Assembly: GCA_002179805.1 (NCBI GenBank)
Contig: NAVB01001161.1
Location: forward strand, 1-31,000
Source of the DNA: Acanthamoeba lenticulata
Lineage: Eukaryota > Discosea > Longamoebia > Acanthamoebidae
Reading direction: 5' to 3'
Length of the DNA stretch: 31,000 nt
The translations under genes were made by a program, and so were the position numbers. The notes beneath the pieces were generated by a model. It made no database searches. It had not been told where the DNA came from and was given only the letters and a program-made list of their open reading frames with translations. Of this stretch, positions 10,814 through 20,652 are shown in pieces (the first letter of the stretch is position 1; each line of letters opens with the position of its first letter).

Positions 10814-12158
10814 ATGGAAGGTGTGGCATAGAGTAGCGGCCCGTGATAAATTGATCTCCGCTCACCTTTAAACATCTTGATACGTACAGACGACGGCGGT
10901 CACAAGAAGCGACGGGCAGAGAAGCAGTGGCGCAGGGAAGAGGTGGAAGCAGGCCTCGACGAACGAGATGAGCCTGTGGTATCGCTGAATCTCAACATTT
11001 TGCAGGTTTTCGCATTCTTATCTTTCTCCGGATCTGCAGATCGAAGGAAATGGAATTCAGGTGGCGAGTGCGGATGAATTGAGCAGACGGCGGTACGACT
11101 TGCCATCAATCCAAAAATTGCTCGCAGCTTCTGAGTGGGCAGCACCACAGATTTGTGAAGGTGGGCAGAAGGCGTGGCGCAGCCGAGGCAGAGCAAGCGC
11201 CTACTCCTGCTCCTGTGGTCATTAACTTTGGCCTAGCGGAAACGCCAAAGGCCAAGAAGGAGGAAGAGCAAAAGCCGGTAGAAGAGAAGGCGGAGAAGGA
11301 AGAAAAAGGAAAGGCCGAAGAGACTCCAGTGACCAAGAAGACTGAAGAGAACCAGGACGAAGAGAAGACTACCAAGAAGCAGGACGAGAAGGATGCCTCC
11401 AAGACTGAGAGCGTTAGCACCTCCCGCGTTTGCTTCTTGCTCGCTAGCTTCGAAGACTGGACTAATGCTTCCTACTACTTGGCCTCGCTGTGTGGTGGTG
11501 CACAGACCACGGTCTCGCAGTTCACCTTCACTCTACCTCAGGACGCGACTGCCACTGCCCCGTTGACCGGAGGTTTCGTCTTTGGAGCTACCACTTCCAC
11601 TAGCGCCACGCCCGCCACCAATGTGCGTCCTCTCTGCCGCGACCTGTCTGGTTCGGAAACCAAACTCATCACCTCCTTTCCGCTTGTTCAGGCTCCTGCG
11701 ACAGGTTTCTTCTTTGGCGCATCAAGCGCAGATGCCTCCAAGGCCGAAGCCACCAAGGACGCTGACGAGAAGAAGTCGGATGTCGTAACATGGACCTGCC
11801 AGTGCTGTACCGAGGTACTCGCGAGAGCAGAGCCGGCTCGCCATCTAACGCCACTAACTGGCCTCGCGCATGGCCCGTGTGTGTGTGTGTGTGTTTCTCA
11901 GGTCAATCCGGAAAGCAATGCGACGTGCACGGTGTGCATGGTGCCCCGACCTGCACCGCCTAAGGTGGTCGAGGAGGGCTGGAAGTGCGCCTGCTGCACA
12001 CAGCTCAACGCCCCTGACAGGTTCGTTTTGAACATTCTAGCCTTATGTCACGATACAACATACCGCCCTCCCATTGTGAGCTCACGGCTGCGTCTCTTTT
12101 GTTTATGAACACACACAGCACGTCCTGCTCCGTGTGCCTCGTCCCGAAGCCCTTGTAA
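10814..12158 (+). CDS. Nup50-like nucleoporin with two C-terminal RanBP2-type zinc fingers
   Basis: This is a nuclear pore basket protein by its motifs. Traced exons are 10814-10820, 10890-10975, 11040-11092, 11151-11412, 11506-11622, 11692-11814, 11902-12020 and 12119-12158, summing to 268 codons plus stop. The protein starts MEDDGGHKKRRAEKQWRRE and continues IQVASADELSRRRFVKV. This matches the Nup50 N-terminus (basic KRxAEK, then ASxExLxxRRxVKV) that binds importin-alpha. An acidic/Lys-rich linker and sparse FG motifs (VINFG, FVFG, FFFG) follow. Two zinc fingers close the protein: WTCQCCTEVNPESNATCTVC near residue 209 and WKCACCTQLNAPDSTSCSVC near residue 242. Both have the W-x-C-x2-C-x10-C-x2-C spacing. 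The usual Nup50 C-terminal Ran-binding domain is absent; the fingers are the type found in Nup153 and can bind RanGDP. Introns of 69, 87 and 93 bases keep frame, so retained forms would stay open. Confidence 0.8.
11877..11894 (+). repeat. (GT)9 microsatellite in an intron
   Basis: Nine GT units lie just upstream of the acceptor TTTCTCAG in the intron at 11815-11901 of the Nup50-like gene. Length variation here would not alter the protein unless splicing is affected. Confidence 0.9.
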
Positions 12159-12523
12159 TCAACTGAACGCAGCCGTGAGAGACGAGAAACAACGGCGGAG
12201 GAAGAGGTTCGCATAAGCGGATCACATTACTCTACACCTCGAGATGTGAAGAACGGTCGGGGTGTGGGATCCTGTGATGTGAACAACAGAACAAGAAAAC
12301 GCTCCCACTTCGAGTACCGGTTACTTCTACACTTATTTGTCGACGTTGTACCACCGACGGTGGCTGGTGTTTGGCAAAGCTGCTCTTCTTGTTGAGTCCC
12401 CGTGGAAGGCTGTGTAGCGGAGCATTTAGAAGTGAGGATCAGCGGTGAGAGGGGTGAACGTCTTCTTGCCTGACAGGAGTTGCTCAGTTGCTCGAGATAA
12501 GAGGTGTGCATTGATAGGAGAAA
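12159..12523. other. Intergenic region upstream of the TBC gene
   Basis: This 365-base stretch holds the 3' end of the nucleoporin gene and the leader of the TBC gene. A possible leader intron runs from GTGAGAGG (about 12445) to CCTGACAG (about 12477), but it would be very short. No coding frame or RNA gene was recognised. Confidence 0.4.
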
Positions 12524-14862
12524 ATGAGTGAAGTTGAAGAGACACCACTTGGAAATGCGAGCGCCGATGTGGTTGCAGATGGATCAAAGCAAGATGAAAC
12601 AGAGGCGCAAGTGCTACAAATGCTGGAGCAGGCCAATCTAGCACAAGGAGAGACCAATACGACTGCGGAGGAGGAGCAGTCTGTGCAAAAGACAGAAGAC
12701 AATCCGGATGAACAACCCTCTCCTCGCAAACTGCGTAAGCAAGCACTCATGGACAGGTTTGTTTCTTCACTACTAACGCGTTTGTGCTGCAATTTAGTTT
12801 TGATTGATATTAATTCCTTATTTTAATTCTTTTATATATTCTCTCTGCTCTCTATTTACTCCCAAAGCCACTTGTGGGAACCCTCTGGCAGGTCGCTCAA
12901 GTACCGACGTGTACTTGAGGAGGAAGATGCAGTGATCGATATGGACATTGTTCGTGCCCTTGCCTTTCAGGGTGTACCTGATATGGAGGGCCTTCGCTCC
13001 ATCTACTGGAAGGTGCAGCTCCTCCATCATCACCACATGTCCTTCTTCTTCTTGCCGCGAGGCTCACACCCTTCCTTGCAGCTCCTCCTGAACTATCTGC
13101 CCGCCGACAAGCGAGAGTGGGCCACGTCCCTGAAGCAGAGCAGGTACAAGCTCATATGCGCCACCTCACTACCGGATTTGCGGCTCACCTGTGTGTTTGT
13201 TGTGGGCACCCATCAGGGACTTGTACGACATGTGGAAGGAAGAGCTCATCCTGGACCCGTCCAAGTTTGGCAAAAATCCCAACCCTGAAGACCACGTGCG
13301 TACCACCGCCATCGCCACAACAACACCTAAAGGTGGCACGTCACTGACCGCTGCACCTGTTACCTTCTGGGAGGCAGCCTTTGAGCACAGACACCACTAG
13401 CAGCTGGAACCGGTTCTTCAAGGACAATGAGCTCGACTTTGAGCTGGTTCGTTGTTGTTGTCGCCGCTTGCAAGCAACATTCCTGATCATCTGACACGGG
13501 CTATCATCCAGGATAAGGATGTGCGGCGAACCTTCCCGCACTATCACTTCTTTAACGGGGAGGCGGAGCGCGCGAAGCACTACCAGGCCATCAAGCGAAT
13601 CCTATTTATATACGCCAAGCTCAACCCCGGGATTGGCTACGTGCAAGGTAGCCCTCGATTTATTCTTGATTTATTTTCTTTTTTCTCTCATAAAATGAAA
13701 ACAAAAACGAAATATCCAGGAATGAATGAGATTTTGGCTCCCCTGTACTACATCATGACGATTGACTGCGACGCTGAGTGGAAAGGTATCTCCTGCGCCA
13801 CGAACCGCGCCGGCACCTTTGGGTGCGCTCTCGTGTCGTCATTTGACGTCGTGCACCTCTCGTCTGCAGAGTTTGCCGAAGCCGACGCGTTCTTTTGCTT
13901 CACCAACCTGATGAGCGAAATCCGCGACAATTTTTGCAAGACCCTCGATAAGTCTGAGATGGGTGCGTCGCGAATCGACTTTCTCTCGTCGTTATCGTCG
14001 CCTCTGCTGCAGTCAACTGACCGGGCTGTGGTGGCGTGGCTGGCCGCAGGCGTGCGGGGGACGATGGCCCGGCTGAACGAGCTGCTCCACCGAAAACACC
14101 CGGAGCTGTGGCAAAACCTGGAGAACAAGCAGATGGATCCGCAGTTCTACTCCTTCCGCTGGCTCACCCTCCTCCTCTCCCAGGAGTTTGAGCTGCCGGA
14201 CATTCTCCGGCTGTGGGACTCGTTCTTTGCCGACGCCAAGCGCTTCGAGTTCATGACCTACTTTTGCTGCGCCATGTTGATGTACTTGCTGCGCCTTCTT
14301 GCCCTCCTCCTCCTTCTCTTCTCTCACCACAATGACGTCCCCCTGATCGTGCTGTTACTGCTCTTGTTTGTAACAAAAGAGCCGTCGCTACGGAGCTGAT
14401 GGAGGGCAGCTTTGCCGACAACCTCAAGCTGCTGCAGCACTACCCGACCACGCTGGACATCGGGATGCTCCTCAACATCGCGACCGAGCTCCGAGATGCC
14501 GACCTCCTCATCGAGCACGGCCGGCAGCCGGCACAGAGCTCCTATTCGACGACTTCGTCGCCATCTTCATCTTCATCTTCCCCCTCTTCTTCTTCCTCAA
14601 CCACTCACGCTCAAGCGCCCTCGCCACGGTCGGCAACTGCCTCCCCAGAGACAGGTGCCTCGTCCTTCATTTGTTTTGAATTTTATTATTATTATTATTT
14701 TATATCAAAAATATTTTATTTCATGCTGATGGGACGGCAGGGGCGCGGGCGAGCATCATGGACGGGGTGACGCGAACGTGGACGCGGCTGGCGTCAGGGT
14801 TCCCCTACGTGGGACCGCGTTCCCACAGTGGCGATCAATTGGAGGCGGGCGGCAAGCAGTGA
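12524..14862 (+). CDS. TBC1D13: TBC-domain Rab GTPase-activating protein, TBC1D13-like
   Basis: TBC proteins switch off Rab GTPases by supplying an arginine and a glutamine finger; animal TBC1D13 acts on Rab35. Exon 1 (12524-12756) is acidic and starts MSEVEETPLGNASADVVADG. Later exons give SLKYRRVLEEEDAVIDMD, FQGVPDMEGLRSIYWKLLLN and EDHPLSTDTTSSWNRFFKDN. They continue with DKDVRRTFPHYHFFNGE (the IxxDxxR arginine finger), IYAKLNPGIGYVQGMNEIL (the YxQ glutamine finger), YSFRWLTLLLSQEFELPD and LRLWDSFFAD. The HPL...WNxxFKDNE...DKDVRR segment is characteristic of TBC1D13. Both catalytic fingers are present, so GAP activity is expected. The C-terminal exon ends in DQLEAGGKQ, with the stop at 14860-14862. 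A Ser-rich stretch (about 14545-14660) precedes it. Introns are about 60-110 bases and the junctions were read by eye. Confidence 0.9.
14683..14699 (+). repeat. ATT trinucleotide run in an intron
   Basis: A run of TTATT units sits inside the last intron of the TBC gene, followed by more A/T. It is one of several AT-rich tracts confined to introns in this window. Confidence 0.8.
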
Positions 14863-15339
14863 AGATAATAAAAATAATAATGGACCTGAAGTGAGCGACA
14901 CTTGGCCATGTGGTGGGGATGGAACCGGTACGAGAGCAGCAACCAATGGACGACAGAGGCAGGCTTTAAATGTTGGACCGGCAGAATTTCCGGGGATTCC
15001 ATACCACGAACCGGCATGTAGTGCGGGAGAGGACGAACTGCTGCCTGCCACACCCGACTCGTCGGAACCTTCCGCGGCAATGTACAAGGGCTGGAGGACA
15101 GGAAGTGTAGAGCCCATACGGCCATCTCCTTGACGCTTCCATCACTCTATCTCTCCATCACTGCCGTCACCTTCTTCCCTGCAAAGACTTTAGCAGCTGC
15201 AGCAGAAAGGAACAGAATCATTGACCTTGTCTACCTCGTGTATTCTCCATCAAGGGTACACCGATGCTTTGGGGTCGTTTTGTTGCCTTCCCCTATGCTC
15301 ATTCAACTCCTCTCCCAAGGCCACACACGCAACTAGAAG
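14863..15339. other. Intergenic region between the TBC and F-box/RCC1 genes
   Basis: Open frames of about 100 codons exist on both strands (for example plus strand 14828-15133), but they have no recognisable motif and overlap the 3' end of the TBC gene. The right half is pyrimidine-rich and precedes the F-box gene start, so it probably holds its promoter and leader. Confidence 0.4.
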
Positions 15340-17309
15340 ATGGCGTCAACCGTCTCTGCTTGCCACTTCATAGACCCTATCGTGGGTGGTGAGCGTAAGC
15401 GATGCAAGGCCGAGGCACGAGAGTCCAGGAAGCGGACACGCACGGCAGATACTTCTTCGTTGTGCCCAAGAAAACAAGACAGCACTTGTGACGTGAGCCA
15501 ATGTTTTATCGACAGCATGATCATGGACGACCTGCTTCTCTACATCTTTGGTTGTGGCGTTCTCGGTCCGCGAGACCTGCAGACTATCTCTCTTGTCTGT
15601 CGGTACGTCTCGATCGCTTGTACTCGCGTGAAGCCAAACACCAACACACTCGATCACCAGTCGGTGGCAGGCGGTGGCGAGCGAGCCTTACCTCCAACGC
15701 CAGCTCATGCGCGGCTACATCTTCTCGTTCGGGCAGAACAAACGCGGTTGCTTGGGCCAAGGAAACACGCTCCTCACCGAGCAGCTTCGGCCGCGCACAG
15801 TCAAAGGCATCCACGGTACGTCGCGCCAGCATGCCGTTCGCCATGACGGACGGCTCTCGAGCTAACTTGTTGCTTGAAATCAGGCCTCGACGTGGTGAGC
15901 GTAGCGGCCGGAGACTTGCACACGCTGCTCCTCACGAGGAGCGGTAAGGTCTACAGTTTCGGGTGCGGCCTCTTCGGCAAGCTCGGCCACGGCTTCGGCC
16001 AGTGCGAGTTCTTCCCGCGGTACGTGCAGGACGTCAGCTCTATCCCGCTTAACAACTAGGGGAGTCCCTCGTTGACCGCTTCTGGTTGTACGTTCGCACA
16101 CTAGGCAAGTGTCGACGCTGCAGGGCCACAAGATCGTGAAGGTCGCGGCTGGTCCGCAGCACAGCGTGGCGCTTAACGAGCAGGGCCGCGTGTTCACGTT
16201 TGGTTGCGGACGCCACGGGCGGCTCGGCCACGGCGACGAGGTCTGTGAGTTCTTGCCGCGCCGACTGTGCCTCGAGGGCGTGCGCGTGGTCGACGTGGTG
16301 GCGGGCGGCAAGCAGACTTTCCTCATCAGCCACGAGGGACACGTCTACTCGTTCGGGTATGGGTGGTACGGCGCGCTGGGCCATGGCGCCCAGCTCAGCG
16401 TCAACCGGCCCAAGCTGATCGAAGGCCTCTTGGGCCACCACATCGTCGCTGTGGCCGCTGGAGGCTACCACACGCTGGCCATGACTCGCGGTACACCGTT
16501 TCCCACCGGAGTGCAGAGGCCTGGCTTTGACACTAACACGCCGACACCGCAGAGGGCCGCGTGTTCGCCTTTGGCTCGGGCTTCTACGGGCAGTTGGGCA
16601 TCCCTGAGATCAGGTTCGTGCGCGCTCGCCCGTCTGCCTCTGTGGCCGCACTACCACCAGTTCGCTCAGCGCGGGGCCTCACTTTGCCGTCGCGCTCGGG
16701 GGGCAGTGATGAGCACTGTCACTGGACTCGTTTCCCATCGCCTCACCGGTGGCTCTGTCCCTCTCCCCCTCCTCGCCGGGTTGGTGGCGGGTCGGCACCA
16801 CCTTGCAGGGCCAAGCGCGAGAAGTACTCGCTGTCGCCCGTGCCGGTGCCAGCCTTCCATTCCTTGGCTTCTTCGTCCACGCTGCGCGCCACGGCCATCG
16901 GGGCCGGCGATCACCACTCGGTCGTGCTCGCCAACGACGGCAAAGTCTACACCTTCGGCGCCGGAGGCAGTGGCCGCCTGGGTACGGCGAATGTGGCCCA
17001 GCATGACAGAGACGTGACCTGACCGTGCTGGGCGGACCAGGCCTGGGCACGTCGGAGGAAAACCAGTTCGAGCCAACGATGGTCGAGTCGCTGCGGGCCG
17101 TTACAACCGTGCAGTTGTCGGTAGGTCGGAGCCATGCGCTGCTGGTGTCGAAGGAGGGTCAGGTCTTCTCGTTCGGGTCTGGCTGCTACGGCAAGCTGGG
17201 CCACGGCGACCAGATGTTGCGCGAGTTCGCCACTCCAATCACACACCTAGCCAAGGCCCGCGCCCAGGCCGTGTTCGCCGGCGGCAACTCGAGCTTCATC
17301 CTCACTTGA
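15340..17309 (+). CDS. F-box protein with RCC1-type repeats
   Basis: This is likely a substrate receptor of an SCF ubiquitin ligase, with the F-box binding Skp1 and a seven-bladed RCC1-like propeller as the recognition part. The ATG at 15340 starts MASTVSACHFIDPIVGGER. The F-box follows: DDLLLYIFGCGVLGPRDLQ, then TISLVCRRWQAVASEPYLQR, with the CRRW core rebuilt across an intron at about 15603-15660. RCC1 repeats then recur with the xSFGxGxxGxLGHG signature: YIFSFGQNKRGCLGQGN, KVYSFGCGLFGKLGHGF, RVFTFGCGRHGRLGHGDE, HVYSFGYGWYGALGHGAQ, RVFAFGSGFYGQLG, KVYTFGAGGSGRLG and QVFSFGSGCYGKLGHGD. The alternating VxxVAAGxxHxLxL strands are also clear. That is seven blades. The stop is at 17307-17309. 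Introns fall between and inside blades, and the segment at 16610-16800 is intron-rich with uncertain borders. The substrate is unknown. Confidence 0.88.
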
Positions 17310-17890
17310 CCTTGCCCGTCTATCTCGGGTCTTGCCCCTCTCTGTACAGCTCGTCCCCGAACTTGACGAGGAACGCGAAAAATGTTACATGTTTCTTGAA
17401 CAAGGAACACTTCCCAGTCTTCTTTCTGCAGTTCCTTCCCGATTGTTCTTTCAGTTTTTTCTCGTCCCCAGCAGAACAAACGCACCAGGATGAAGATGAG
17501 GGTGGAGAGGAAGGAGCGCGAGGCATCGAGAAGAAGAGTATCATACATTCCCACGCACAGCGGCCCTCCGGGGCTACGGAGCCTGCGCGGCAGTTGAAAG
17601 GCCGGTACGGCCAAGTACATGTTCAGGAGGATGAGAGGGTGAGGTTGAGTCACTCCTCGTCAGGTTGGCCAACTCAGGAATTTTCCAAGAGCGTCCTTCG
17701 GTCCGAACTGCCACGCAAGACAACAAAGACCGGAGTGTTGGGACGCTAGCGGTACCGTGGCGCAAGCCGTTGAGCGCGCCCCTGGCTTGTTCTTCAAGCG
17801 TCCAGCACACGTAAGCAGCACTTGATCCGTGGCAGCTGCACACAACACCTTCAGATCGGAGCGTAAATTCAACACAACTACCAGACCAGC
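17310..17890. other. Intergenic region upstream of glutamine synthetase
   Basis: About 580 bases holding the 3' end of the F-box/RCC1 gene and the leader of the next gene. A pyrimidine tract ending in TCCCCAG (about 17450-17471) could be an acceptor of a leader intron. Open frames on both strands (up to 150 codons) show no domain. Nothing further is supported. Confidence 0.4.
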
Positions 17891-19554
17891 ATGTCGTTTT
17901 CGCACAGCGTAGCGCAACGTTTCAACAACAAGAAGCGACTGGTGAAGGCCTCATGGGAGAAAACGAAAGATGAAGACGAGGTCCAGAGCAAACCGCAGAC
18001 GCAACCCAAGCTCCTTGAGCTCTTCGGTCGCGCGGTCCTGACTGATAAGTTGCTGCGTGAGCTGTTGCCCGAGCCCACCTACAAGAGGTTCATGGCCATC
18101 CGCGAGGCGGAGTCCGAGATGGATTCTGCTGTGGCCGAGCAGGTGGCCGCCGCCATGAAGCAGTGGGCCACCAGGCAGGGCGCTACCCACTTCAGCCACT
18201 GGTTCCAGCCCATGAACAACTACACCGCGGAGAAGCACGACTCGTTCATCAGCTTCAACAAGGACGGCACTGTGGACCTCAGGTTTGCTGGCACCAACCT
18301 GGTTCGTGCGCCACCTATTCACAAGAGTAGAAAGCAAAATGATGTGCTGATCCTTGTCTTTGCCGCTCTAACAGGTAAAGGGCGAGCCTGACGCGTCGTC
18401 CTTCCCCAGCGGCGGCATTCGCTCCACATTCGAGGCGCGTGGCTACACTGCGTGGGACATGTCCACGCCCGCCTTCCTGCGCAAGGGTATCAGCAAGGGT
18501 CACAGCGAATACACCACTCTCTGTATTCCTACAGCCTTTTCCTCCTACACGGGTGACGCTCTCGATAGCAAGACCCCTCTTATCCGCTCGGAGGTGGTGC
18601 TTTCCAATGCCGCCGTCCGTCTGCTTCACATCCTCGTACGTGCCTGCCTTATCACCTCTTCTCCTACTTCTTCCTCATATTGCAGTTTTGTGGGAATGCA
18701 GGGCGAGACCGACGTGAAGCGCGTCTTCTCTACGCTGGGCGCCGAGCAAGAGTTCTTCCTTATTGACCGCGGCTTTTACCTGCTCCGGCCTGACCTGATC
18801 GCCACCGGACGCACCCTCATCGGTACAACTGCCTCTCAATTCCTCCCAGTTCATGCGACATAGCGCTAACTGCTCGAGCTGCGCAGGTGCCAAGCCGCCC
18901 AAGGGCCAAGAGCTGGAGGAGCACTACTTTGGCAAGATGCCGCGCCGCGTGATGGCCTGCCTGGAGGAGGTCGACCAGGAGCTGTGGGAGCTGGGCGTGC
19001 CCTCAGTGACCCGCCACAACGAGGTGGCTCCGTCCCAGTACGAGATGGCGCCCATCTTTGAGAAGTCGGCCGTCGCGTGCGACCACAACATGTTGACCAT
19101 GGAGGTCATGCGAGACGTCGCCAAGAAGCACGGCCTCGTGTGTCTGCTCCACGAGAAGCCGTTTGCCTACATCAACGGCTCGGGCAAGCACAACAACTGG
19201 TCCATGTCGACCAACACCGGCAAGAACCTGCTCAACCCGGGCAACACCCCCGAGCAGAACCTGACCTTCATGACCTTCCTCACGGCCGTCCTCCGCGCCG
19301 TCCACGTCCACGGCGACCTCCTCCGCGCCGCCGTCACCGTGCCTGGCAATGACTACCGCCTGGGCGCCAACGAAGCCCCGCCGGCCATCATCTCCGTCTT
19401 CCTGGGCAGCCACCTCAACGCCGTGTGCGAGGCCATCATTCAGGGCAAGCCCGAGGTGAGCACGCCGCAGGGCATGAAGCGCAAGGTGAGCAGCATCATG
19501 GAGCTCCACTCGATCGCCAAGATCCCGCGCGACACGACCGACAGGAACAGGACT

Positions 19555-19589
<35 letters not shown>

Positions 19590-20406
19590 CCGCGCCGTCG
19601 GGTCGTCGCAGACGTGCGCCCCGCCGGTGACCACCATCAACACCATCATCGCCGACAGCCTTATCCACCTGGCCGACCTCATCGAGGCGCGGCTTAAGGA
19701 GGCCGGCTTCGCCGACCGCTCCAAGATCACGGAGTCGCAGGAAGACGATCGCGACGACATCATCCACGCGGTTATCTGCGACGAGCTCACCAAGCACTAT
19801 GACATCGTCTTCAACGGCAACAACTACAGCGAGGAGTGGGCCGAGATCGCCCAGCAGCGTGGCCTGCCCAACCTCCGCACGGCCCCCGAGGCGCTGGCCG
19901 TTTACTCGCACCCGAAGAACGTTCAGCTCTTTGCCCGCCTCGGCGTCCTCTCCGAGCGCGAGCAGGCGGCGCGCAGCAACATCACCCACGAGTACTTCCT
20001 CAAGAGCCTCGTCATCGAGGGTCAGTCCATGGTCCAGCTGGCCGAGACCTTCATCCTCCCGGCTGCCATTCATTACCAGAAGAACCTCTCCGACTCGATT
20101 GTTTCCACCGCCCAGGCCCTCGGCGGCAGCAGCGCCGACGCCGTGCTGGCGCCCCAGAAGCAGCTCGTGGCTAAGGTGAGCGGGCTCGTTGCCGACCTTA
20201 TGCGCACGACCGAGGCTCTCAAGGATGTCCTGGCCAAGGAGCGAAGCGAGAGCGAGGAGGAGCCGCAGGTCCTGCTGCGCACCTACCACCCGGCCATCAG
20301 CTGCGCCATGCGCGATGTGCGCGTCGTGTGCGACACCCTCGAGACGATTGTCGACGACGCCCTCTGGCCGTTGCCCAAGTACTCGGAGATGCTCTTCCTT
20401 GTGTAG
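17891..20406 (+). CDS. Type III glutamine synthetase (GSIII)
   Basis: The enzyme makes glutamine from glutamate, ammonia and ATP. Exons 17891-18301, 18375-18635, 18702-18822 and 18887-20406 sum to 770 residues plus stop, close to the roughly 700-730 of this dodecameric class. The N-terminal half carries the GSIII-specific segments [53 protein letters not shown] and [20 protein letters not shown]. The catalytic half has [20 protein letters not shown] and [20 protein letters not shown], typical metal and substrate-binding loops of type III, then [20 protein letters not shown]. The C-terminal GSIII extension is present down to MLFLV. All expected motifs are intact. The start is the first methionine in frame ([20 protein letters not shown]). 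GSIII is common in bacteria and is also known from amoebozoans and several algae. Location is presumably cytosolic, as no clear targeting peptide is seen. Confidence 0.95.
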
Positions 20407-20652
20407 AAGCTTGCAATCAAAAACAAGACTCCTTCATGTTCGACTACGCTCTCGTCGTCCTTGCCTGCGTGACTTGCGTGCCGAGCAGGCCTTAAGTGAA
20501 GAGCTTTGTTGGCGACATGGAAAAACAATCTCTAAACAAATACATAAATAATCTGCTCAATTGATCAGCTGAGCTTTGCAGACACGCACCTTTATAACTC
20601 TCCATATCGCATGATAAAAATAGGAGGGGTTGTGAGAACAGCATAAGGAAGG

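Noticed and set aside
14828..15133. 101-codon plus-strand frame after the TBC gene and a similar minus-strand frame
   Set aside because: It overlaps the TBC C-terminal exon in another frame, and shows no motif or splice signals.
17306..17749. 147-codon plus-strand frame between the F-box/RCC1 and glutamine synthetase genes
   Set aside because: Low-complexity, no domain, and it starts inside the 3' end of the preceding gene; more likely untranslated sequence.
19003..20289. Long minus-strand open frame (over 400 codons) opposite glutamine synthetase
   Set aside because: It mirrors the GC-rich third positions of the real gene; its composition is Val/Leu/Gly/Asp-rich shadow sequence with no domain.
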